From assembly GCA_913055735.1 (NCBI GenBank), contig CAJXKD010000002.1:1048150-1087792 (forward strand): a DNA stretch of 39,643 nt, written 5' to 3'. This DNA is from an uncultured Rhodospirillales bacterium (lineage in GTDB: Bacteria; Pseudomonadota; Alphaproteobacteria; Rhodospirillales; UBA2165). The number at the start of each line of letters is the position of its first letter. Within the stretch, counting starts at the first letter, position 1. The position numbers and the translations under genes were made by a program. Below are positions 8,545-14,795 of this stretch, one piece after another. The notes beneath the pieces were generated by a model that was not told where the DNA came from, did no database searches, and saw only the letters and a program-made list of their open reading frames with translations.

Positions 8545-9408
8545 CTAGAACTGATCGGATTGGGGCGCCCAACGGTCTCTTAGAAGCTGCTCGCCGACAT
8601 CGCAGCCGGTGCCGAATTCAACCGGCGCAACATCGGAGGGCGACAACGAATTTTTTTTGCGCGCCAACCAAGAGGGTGGCGTCAACGCCGCAATTTCGAA
8701 AATGAGCTTGCGCTGGATCGCGCGCGCGAAATCGTTGAAACTCTCCGCCACCACCATGAAGGCACCGACACCGCCGATGACGCAATTTTCGAAATATTTA
8801 TCGAGGTTGGGAATCTGCCGGGTGCCGAACGGTTGCGGCCGGTCGTTCACGATGGGCAGACCGTTGATGACGATGCCGGTCTTGATGGCCGCATCGCGCG
8901 CGATCGTGACTGGAATGCCGCGATTGTTGGGCCCATCCCCCGAAATATCGATGACCCGCCGGGTCCCCTGGTAGGCGTTCTGCGTAAATAACGGCACGGA
9001 ATACTGGATGATGCTGCTTATCGATGTCCATGGGCCGCTGCTGATCGGCGCGTCGGCGAGCCTCGTGGCAACGGAATGCGCCGTTTCCTTATTGTGGATG
9101 ACCGTCCAATCGACAATGGTCGCTTGATAGCCCTGTCCCGCCCATTCGATGTAGGTGACCGCGATCTTGCCGAGAACGCCCTTCTCCACCGCTTCAATGA
9201 GCTCTCCGGATTTCAGCGCCTGAACATAACCGTCCCGTTGCAGCGCCGCTTCCTGCTCATCGACGCTGCCCGATACGTCAACCGCCAGCACAAGCTCAAG
9301 GTCGACCGGCACCTCTTCCGCCACCACGGGTTGTGGCACCAGGGTGAAAGCCGACACTACGAGCAGCGCGGTCGTCAGTGTTTGGATGGTCGGAATGCGA
9401 AGGCACAT
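8545..9408 (-). CDS. secreted DUF1194 protein with von Willebrand A-like fold
   Basis: 287 residues with an N-terminal signal peptide (hydrophobic 10-25, cleavage probable after Ala30 in VVA-EE), so it is exported. The mature protein begins with a vWA-type domain: AVDVSGSVDE at 42-51 is a MIDAS-like DxSxS motif with Asp44, Ser46 and Ser48. TYIEWAG, ISGDGPNN and the C-terminal CVIGGVGAFM are typical of DUF1194, a family of unknown function common in alphaproteobacteria. Metal-dependent ligand binding in the periplasm is an inference from the fold. It has its own promoter candidate at 9446-9474 and appears to be a single-gene unit, with pccA starting 248 bases further on. Confidence 0.85.
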   Translation of the reverse strand: MCLRIPTIQTLTTALLVVSAFTLVPQPVVAEEVPVDLELVLAVDVSGSVDEQEAALQRDGYVQALKSGELIEAVEKGVLGKIAVTYIEWAGQGYQATIVDWTVIHNKETAHSVATRLADAPISSGPWTSISSIIQYSVPLFTQNAYQGTRRVIDISGDGPNNRGIPVTIARDAAIKTGIVINGLPIVNDRPQPFGTRQIPNLDKYFENCVIGGVGAFMVVAESFNDFARAIQRKLIFEIAALTPPSWLARKKNSLSPSDVAPVEFGTGCDVGEQLLRDRWAPQSDQF

Positions 9409-9445
9409 GCAGAGAAACGGATCCCCTTACTGCGACTTTGCTTAG

Positions 9446-9474
9446 ATTAGACCGTTAACCTCCACCTTCGGCAA
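9446..9474 (-). promoter_or_regulatory. candidate sigma70 promoter of the DUF1194 gene
   Basis: On the minus strand TTGCCG (9469-9474) and TCTAAT (9446-9451) are separated by 17 bases. Four of six and five of six bases match the consensus. It sits 37 bases upstream of the start codon at 9408. Confidence 0.5.
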
Positions 9475-9520
9475 CAACGGACATCCACAACCACGGTTAT
9501 GTGATCGACCACCTTGCCCG

Positions 9521-10456
9521 CTATTTTATGCCAATGTCGATATTGGGGATCGCCGTTTCTTCGCGGCCATTGCTGATCTCTCCCGCACGGCGTTGCCGAT
9601 AGAGGCTACGCATGGTGCCGTAGAAATCCACGGATTGTTCGCGAAGACGATCGAGATCTTCAACGACATTGGCATAATCGGTGACACCGCGCACGCCCAT
9701 CAACACATAGGAAATCGTGTCCTGATCCGTGTTCTCCAGGTACAGACTGACCGGATCGAAATAACCGTCGACGAAAAGTTTGCCGACAGCGTCGCGGGGA
9801 TTTGAGGGCCCGAAGATCGGCAGAACCAAATAGAACCCCTCACCCACGCCCCAAACGGCCAATGTCTGACCGAAATCTTCGCTGTGCTTCTCGAGCCCAA
9901 CTTTCTCAGCGACGTCGAACAGACCCGCGACGCCAACCGTCGTATTGACGACAAGCCGGCCGGTGGCTTTGAGGCCGCGTTTCACTTCGCCCTGTAACAG
10001 GTCATTGACGATAACCACCGGCAATTTGAGGTTGGACAGGAAATTGCGGACGCTGCCGCGTACCGGCTCCGGCGTGACCGCGTTGTAGCCGCGCGCCACC
10101 GGACCCAACAGATATTTGTAGAAGAGTTCGTTGAAACCGAAGAAGAAACGGTTGACCGGTTCGATGGGATCGTTCGCTTCCGCCTCGATGGCCGGCGGAA
10201 CATACCCATCGTCTTCCGGCAATTCGGCAAGGAGCCCCGGTGCCGAGGGGGCAGGCGAGACCGGCGCCGATTGAGCATGCGGCACAGTGAACGGGTGCGG
10301 CTCGTTCAAAAAACGCGACATGTCGTAAATCGTCGACGCGCGCGCAAACGCGGATCCGGGAAGGCAGAGAATCGCCAGCAAAAGAACCCCGGCCGAAATA
10401 CGGCTGATCCCGTTCGACCTGACGTCCCGTTTCACCGTTCGTCCGACCCGTTCCAT
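9521..10456 (-). CDS. mlaA: MlaA/VacJ family phospholipid-transport protein
   Basis: 311 residues. MlaA sits in the outer membrane and removes misplaced phospholipids from the outer leaflet for retrograde transport through the Mla system. The conserved core begins at about residue 95 with NDPIEPVNRFFFGFNE and contains LQGEVKRGL, RLVVNTTVG, EDFGQTLAVWGVG and FGPSNPRDAVG. The N-terminus has a hydrophobic stretch (22-37) ending AFA-R, a type I cleavage site. The only Cys there (31) lacks a lipobox, so it may not be a lipoprotein like E. coli MlaA. A Pro/Ala-rich linker (53-90) precedes the core. No mlaBCDEF genes are adjacent. The start at 10456 has a weak binding site. Confidence 0.9.
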   Translation of the reverse strand: MERVGRTVKRDVRSNGISRISAGVLLLAILCLPGSAFARASTIYDMSRFLNEPHPFTVPHAQSAPVSPAPSAPGLLAELPEDDGYVPPAIEAEANDPIEPVNRFFFGFNELFYKYLLGPVARGYNAVTPEPVRGSVRNFLSNLKLPVVIVNDLLQGEVKRGLKATGRLVVNTTVGVAGLFDVAEKVGLEKHSEDFGQTLAVWGVGEGFYLVLPIFGPSNPRDAVGKLFVDGYFDPVSLYLENTDQDTISYVLMGVRGVTDYANVVEDLDRLREQSVDFYGTMRSLYRQRRAGEISNGREETAIPNIDIGIK

Positions 10457-10503
10457 TTTTCGCCGTCAAATCAACAAATTACGCCAAGAACCATACCTGA
10501 ATT

Positions 10504-10529
10504 GGTAACCTGTACAAGGGACGGTTACC
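10504..10529. repeat. inverted repeat, candidate operator between mlaA and the synthetase gene
   Basis: GGTAACC (10504-10510) and its exact reverse complement GGTTACC (10523-10529) are separated by 12 bases. The pair lies in the divergent intergenic region and overlaps a weak minus-strand promoter candidate for mlaA (TTGTAC, 16 bases, TATGGT). Function is unknown. Confidence 0.4.
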
Positions 10530-10645
10530 CCGCCGGGGCTGCCCGGATTCCAACACACCTTCATGTTAGGTCTGGTCTGATGCGAAATTCCGTTTGATTA
10601 TGGGCCTCTCCGACACAGGCCTTATAAAAAACGGAAAGACCTAAA

Positions 10646-12154
10646 ATGACGGAAACCATCAGGAAGCTTCTCGACAATGGCGCGGCAGAAGATATTGCGC
10701 TGGGAGCACCGGGGCGAATCGGCCTTACCTATGGCGCGCTAAAGGAACATGTTGAAACGACCGTTGCAGCACTCAACGCCCGCGGCATCGGCCGCGGCGA
10801 CCGTGTCGCGATCGTGCTGCCCAACGGTCCCGAAATGGCCAGCGCCTTCCTCGCCGTCGGCGCCGGCGCCACCACCGCGCCGCTCAATCCCGCCTATCGC
10901 GAAGAAGAATTCGATTTCTACCTTTCCGATCTCAACGCGAAAGCGCTGATGGTTGAACGAGGCAGCGACAGCCCGGCACTTGCCGCCGCCAAGAAACGCA
11001 ATATCCCGGTCATCGAAATTTCCTGGACGGACGATAAGCCCGCCGGATGGTTTCAACTGGAGGGAACCAATGGAGCGGGAGCGGCAACCTATGCGGAGCC
11101 CGACGACACGGCGTTGATCCTGCATACGTCGGGGACCACGTCACGGCCCAAGATCGTGCCCCTAAGTCAATGTAATGTCTGCGCATCTGCCTCTAACATT
11201 ATGAATTCTTTGAATTTAATACCGCAAGACCGGTGCCTCAACATCATGCCCCTGTTCCATATTCACGGGCTTATCGCGGCGACGCTGTCGTCCATCGGCG
11301 CGGGCGCATCCATCTTCTGCTGCCCGGGCTTCAACGCGCTCAGCTTTTTCTCCTGGATGACCGAGGGCGAGCCGACATGGTACACCGCCGTCCCCACCAT
11401 GCATCAGGCGATCCTCACCCGCGCCGCGCGCAACAAGGACGTGATCGAGGCGGTGAAGCTCCGGCTTATCCGGTCGTCTTCGTCGTCTCTCCCGCCGCAG
11501 GTGATGCACGAGTTGGAAGAGGCGTTCGGCTGCCCGGTGATCGAGGCATACGGGATGACCGAAGCCGCCCATCAAATGGCGAGCAATCCGCTGCCGGAGC
11601 TTCCGCGCAAAGCGGGCTCCGTCGGTTTGCCCGCCGGTCCGGAAGTCGAGATCATGAGCGAAGACGGGCGCATTCTGTCACGCGGCGATGTCGGCGAGAT
11701 CGTCATCCGCGGCGCCAACGTGTTTTCCGGATACGAAAACAACCCCAGCGCCAATGCCGACGCCTTCACCGACGGCTGGTTCCGCACCGGCGATCAGGGC
11801 GTAAAGGACATCGACGGCTATATTTCCATCACCGGCCGGCTCAAGGAAATCATCAACCGCGGCGGCGAGAAAATCTCTCCCCGCGAAGTGGATGAAACCC
11901 TGATGAACCATCCCGCCGTTCAGCAGGTGGTCACCTTTGCCATGCCCCACGACAAGCTCGGCGAAGACGTGGCGGCAGCCGTCGTCCTGCGCGACGGCAT
12001 GGACGCGGACGAAAAAGAAATCCGCGAATTCGCGAGCAAGCACCTAGCCGACTTCAAGGTGCCGCGCAAAGTTTTGTTCCTCGAGGAGATCCCCAAGGGG
12101 GCGACCGGTAAGCTGCAACGCATCGGCCTCGCTGAAAAGTTGGGACTGGGTTGA
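10646..12154 (+). CDS. acyl-CoA synthetase, AAE3/oxalate-CoA ligase-like
   Basis: 502 residues, an ANL-superfamily enzyme that adenylates a carboxylate and forms the CoA thioester. The P-loop TSGTTSRPK is at 161-169. EAYGMTEAAHQMASNPLP is motif A5, and GWFRTGD and GRLKEIINRGGEKISP mark the hinge region. Catalytic Lys489 lies in KGATGKLQ at the C-terminus. The pattern HTSGTTSRPK, LPLFHIHGL-type segment, WYTAVPTMHQ, SNPLP and INRGGEKISP closely recalls plant AAE3 and yeast Pcs60, which are oxalyl-CoA synthetases. That substrate is an inference; no oxalyl-CoA decarboxylase lies nearby. GGAAAG precedes the ATG. It is the first gene of a three-gene plus-strand operon. Confidence 0.85.
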   Translation: MTETIRKLLDNGAAEDIALGAPGRIGLTYGALKEHVETTVAALNARGIGRGDRVAIVLPNGPEMASAFLAVGAGATTAPLNPAYREEEFDFYLSDLNAKALMVERGSDSPALAAAKKRNIPVIEISWTDDKPAGWFQLEGTNGAGAATYAEPDDTALILHTSGTTSRPKIVPLSQCNVCASASNIMNSLNLIPQDRCLNIMPLFHIHGLIAATLSSIGAGASIFCCPGFNALSFFSWMTEGEPTWYTAVPTMHQAILTRAARNKDVIEAVKLRLIRSSSSSLPPQVMHELEEAFGCPVIEAYGMTEAAHQMASNPLPELPRKAGSVGLPAGPEVEIMSEDGRILSRGDVGEIVIRGANVFSGYENNPSANADAFTDGWFRTGDQGVKDIDGYISITGRLKEIINRGGEKISPREVDETLMNHPAVQQVVTFAMPHDKLGEDVAAAVVLRDGMDADEKEIREFASKHLADFKVPRKVLFLEEIPKGATGKLQRIGLAEKLGLG

Positions 12155-12185
12155 GGAAGGCGGCGACAGGAACCATGCGAAAACC

Positions 12186-13172
12186 ATGACTGAGAAAATT
12201 TGTATTTACGGCGCGGGCTCCATCGGCGGATTGCTGGGAGCGGGTCTTGCCGCGGCGGGCAGCGACGTGACCCTCATCGCGCGGGGGCCGCACCTGGAGG
12301 CCATGCAGAAAAACGGCCTGACCCTGGAGAAGGACGGCGATCGCACCACCGTCCACCCCAATGCCGTCGAAAATCCCGCCGACGCCGGGCCGCAGGACTA
12401 CGTCATCATCACGCTCAAGGCCCACTCCGTACCCGGCATTGTGGATGCCATGCAGCCCCTTCTGGGCCCGGACACCACCGTGGTGTGGGGCGTGAATGGC
12501 ATTCCCTGGTGGTACTTCTACGATCTCGACGGCCCCTACCGCGATCACCGGCTGGAAACCCTTGATCCAGGCAACAAACAATGGGACGGCATCGGGCCGG
12601 AACGCATCCTTCACACCATCGTCTATCCGGCCGCCGAAGTGATCGAACCCGGCGTCGTACGTCATATCGAAGGCGACCGCTTCAATCTCGGCGAACCAAG
12701 CGGTGAGAAGACGGAGCGCGCCCAGCGCCTTGCGTCCATATTGATGAAGGCCGGTTTCAGGGCCCCGATCCGCCCGCGTATCCGCGACGAGATCTGGGTC
12801 AAGCTGTGGGGCAATGTCAGCTTCAATCCCATCAGTGCGCTGACCGGCGCGACGCTGGAGGGGATGTGCAATGATCCCGACGTCCGCCCCGTCATCCGCA
12901 CCATGATGGTCGAAGCGCAACAGGTAGCGGAAGCGCTCGGCGTCAAATTCGCCATCGACGTCGACAAGCGCATCGACGGCGGCGCCGCCGTCGGGGCGCA
13001 TAAAACCTCCATGCTGCAGGACTTGGAGCGCGGCCGCCCCATGGAGATCGATGCCATCGTCGGTGCCGTCGCCGAAATGGGCCATTTGACAGAAATTCCA
13101 ACGCCGACGGTCGATGCGGTCCTGGCGCTGGTCAAGCTGCGCGCCCGGCTCGCCGGCTGCTACGGCGGCTAA
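12186..13172 (+). CDS. ketopantoate reductase family (2-dehydropantoate 2-reductase-like)
   Basis: 328 residues, slightly longer than classical PanE. The N-terminal Rossmann motif is GAGSIGG (9-15), and an Arg at the end of beta-2 (IARG) suggests NADPH. Conserved Lys206 in EIWVKLWGN corresponds to the catalytic lysine, with Asn210 following. SMLQDLERGRPMEIDAIVGA is the C-terminal substrate-pocket motif. The family reduces 2-oxo acids such as ketopantoate. Whether this paralogue makes pantoate is uncertain: a segment around 105-135 (WWYFYDLDGP) is unusual, and the neighbour is an acyl-CoA synthetase rather than panB or panC. It starts 31 bases after the synthetase stop. Confidence 0.85.
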   Translation: MTEKICIYGAGSIGGLLGAGLAAAGSDVTLIARGPHLEAMQKNGLTLEKDGDRTTVHPNAVENPADAGPQDYVIITLKAHSVPGIVDAMQPLLGPDTTVVWGVNGIPWWYFYDLDGPYRDHRLETLDPGNKQWDGIGPERILHTIVYPAAEVIEPGVVRHIEGDRFNLGEPSGEKTERAQRLASILMKAGFRAPIRPRIRDEIWVKLWGNVSFNPISALTGATLEGMCNDPDVRPVIRTMMVEAQQVAEALGVKFAIDVDKRIDGGAAVGAHKTSMLQDLERGRPMEIDAIVGAVAEMGHLTEIPTPTVDAVLALVKLRARLAGCYGG

Positions 13173-13183
13173 GGCCAGGTAAA

Positions 13184-14023
13184 ATGGCCCTCCTCCCCCT
13201 CAAGGACGATAACCCGCTCACATCGATCCATTTCCAATATGTAACGGTGGCGATCATCGTCGCCTGTACCGGTGTGTTCTTGTGGGAGGTGTCGCTCGGC
13301 GCAGACCGTGATCTCGCCATTATCGGCTTCGGTCACATTCCGTCCGTGCTGTGGGGATTTCGCGAACTGCCGCCGGAGCTTGAACAGGTACCTGCGCTAT
13401 TCACGCTGGTAACCAGCATGTTCCTGCATGGCGGCTGGATGCACCTGATCTTCAATATGCTGTTCCTGTGGGTATTCGGCGACAACATCGAAGATTCCAT
13501 GGGGCATGGCCGCTATCTGCTGTTCTATCTGATCTGCGGCGTGATCGGCACCCTCGCTCATTCCCTTGCCGCCCCCAGTTCGACCGCGCCCCTAGTCGGT
13601 GCAAGCGGCGCCATTTCCGGTGTCCTCGGCGCCTACCTAGTGCTGCACCCCAAGGCGCGGCTGCTGGTCCTGTTCATGAACATCATTCCCATGCGCCTCC
13701 CGGCTATTTTGGTGCTGGGGGTGTGGATCGGCACCCAATTCATTAGCTTTTCGCAGGTCGGCATTGCAGGTGAGCAAGGCGGTGTCGCGTGGCTTGCCCA
13801 TATCGGCGGCTTCGTCGCCGGCATGATCCTGGTGATTCCGTTCCGCCGCAAGACGATCCCATTGTTCGACGGCATGGGCCCCTTTGCCAAGCCGCATCAT
13901 GTCACCGCCGTCGACCACGAAGAGCACCGGCACCGGCGCTCCGTCTTCCCCAACACCTACCTGCCGGAACAGGAACGGCCGACGCGCGGCCGCTCGATCT
14001 TCCCGGACAGCGACCGGCAATGA
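13184..14023 (+). CDS. rhomboid family intramembrane serine protease
   Basis: 279 residues. Rhomboids cleave transmembrane substrates inside the lipid bilayer. The catalytic dyad is Ser141 in GASGAISG and His206 in WLAHIGGF. The oxyanion and structural residues His87 and Asn91 lie in GWMHLIFNMLFLWVFG. Six or so hydrophobic segments cover residues 18-220. The last 60 residues form a polar, His/Arg-rich cytoplasmic tail absent from minimal rhomboids. The start is 11 bases after the reductase stop, with AGG just upstream, so it is probably co-transcribed. Its 3' end converges on the YciI-domain gene with 7 bases between the stops. The substrate is unknown. Confidence 0.92.
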   Translation: MALLPLKDDNPLTSIHFQYVTVAIIVACTGVFLWEVSLGADRDLAIIGFGHIPSVLWGFRELPPELEQVPALFTLVTSMFLHGGWMHLIFNMLFLWVFGDNIEDSMGHGRYLLFYLICGVIGTLAHSLAAPSSTAPLVGASGAISGVLGAYLVLHPKARLLVLFMNIIPMRLPAILVLGVWIGTQFISFSQVGIAGEQGGVAWLAHIGGFVAGMILVIPFRRKTIPLFDGMGPFAKPHHVTAVDHEEHRHRRSVFPNTYLPEQERPTRGRSIFPDSDRQ

Positions 14024-14030
14024 TTATGGG

Positions 14031-14633
14031 CTATTTGAAACGGTCGAGAACGCGGCCGAAACGCCAGCCGTAGAAATTAATCTCACTGTAAAGACCGGCG
14101 GCACGCAGCGGTTCGGCATTCCAGATGGCTTCCGCCGCCGCCAGATCGGGCACGTCGAGGATCATCAACGTCCCCACGGCCGCTTCGCCCTGATCGAGCA
14201 ACCACCCGCTGGTGATGATATTGGCGGCGCAATTGCGCAGGAACGCTTCGCGTCCAAGGCCCATGCCCTCCGGCACCGCCGTAACGTCCGGCGCCAGCAT
14301 GGCTTCGATCATGAACTGAACATTGCCCTCGGCGCGCGGGCAATCCCGCCAGCTATTGGCGGTATCGGGGAGCCATTCATGGATGGTATAGCCATTCTGT
14401 ACGCCGCCCGTGATGTAGGGCTCGTCGGCAACATGCTGCTCGGCGGCGGCCAGGTTGTCGAACTCGATCATCCGGTGGCTGCCCAGTTCGGTCTTCAGGT
14501 CCTGCGTCAGGAAGGGGCCGGCAAACAGGGTCTGCGCATCGAACCCCCTAAGGTAGTCGAGATGCGCTTCGCGATGGATATCGCGCAACGGACCTGAATC
14601 AGGCACGTCGAAAATCTTGATTGCAAACAACAT
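14031..14633 (-). CDS. tandem YciI-domain protein
   Basis: 200 residues from the ATG at 14633, preceded at 9 bases by GGGGGA. An upstream in-frame ATG (14654) would add only MGGGQRP before the first beta strand. Two ferredoxin-like YciI (YCII-related) units are visible. The first is about residues 1-95, with HREAHLDYLRGF, AGPF and ADEPYITGG, the last resembling the family DPY motif. The second is about 105-198, more divergent, with GWLLDQ, LDVPDLAAAEAIW and AEPLRAAGLY. Single YciI proteins are small and poorly understood; some have ring-cleavage-associated enzyme roles. I assign no specific reaction. It is divergent from the molybdenum hydroxylase gene. Confidence 0.75.
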   Translation of the reverse strand: MLFAIKIFDVPDSGPLRDIHREAHLDYLRGFDAQTLFAGPFLTQDLKTELGSHRMIEFDNLAAAEQHVADEPYITGGVQNGYTIHEWLPDTANSWRDCPRAEGNVQFMIEAMLAPDVTAVPEGMGLGREAFLRNCAANIITSGWLLDQGEAAVGTLMILDVPDLAAAEAIWNAEPLRAAGLYSEINFYGWRFGRVLDRFK

Positions 14634-14718
14634 CGGCCGCTGTCCCCCGCCCAATGGGATAACTATCCGGCATCATTTAATTTTCGTCAAATTTAGCCGG
14701 AGATGGGACGCGTGAGCC

Positions 14719-14746
14719 TTGCCCTGTGGGACGCGGCTAGTATCAT
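14719..14746 (+). promoter_or_regulatory. candidate sigma70 promoter of the molybdenum hydroxylase gene
   Basis: TTGCCC (14719-14724) and TATCAT (14741-14746) are separated by 16 bases, matching four and five of six consensus bases. Transcription would start near 14753. This excludes the upstream in-frame ATG at 14703 and supports translation from 14796. Confidence 0.5.
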
Positions 14747-14795
14747 CCGTGCGGCGGGCCGCAGGGGCCGAAAAGGAGCCAGGAAGGAGAACGAC

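Noticed and set aside
8326..8583. 85-codon plus-strand frame across the pccA upstream region
   Set aside because: It runs through AT-rich regulatory-type sequence into the end of the DUF1194 gene, has low-complexity composition and matches nothing I know. A small real gene cannot be fully excluded.
14703..14795. Upstream in-frame start for the molybdenum hydroxylase gene
   Set aside because: It precedes the likely promoter, lacks a binding site and gives an Arg-rich leader unlike the family; the ATG at 14796 has AGGAGA.
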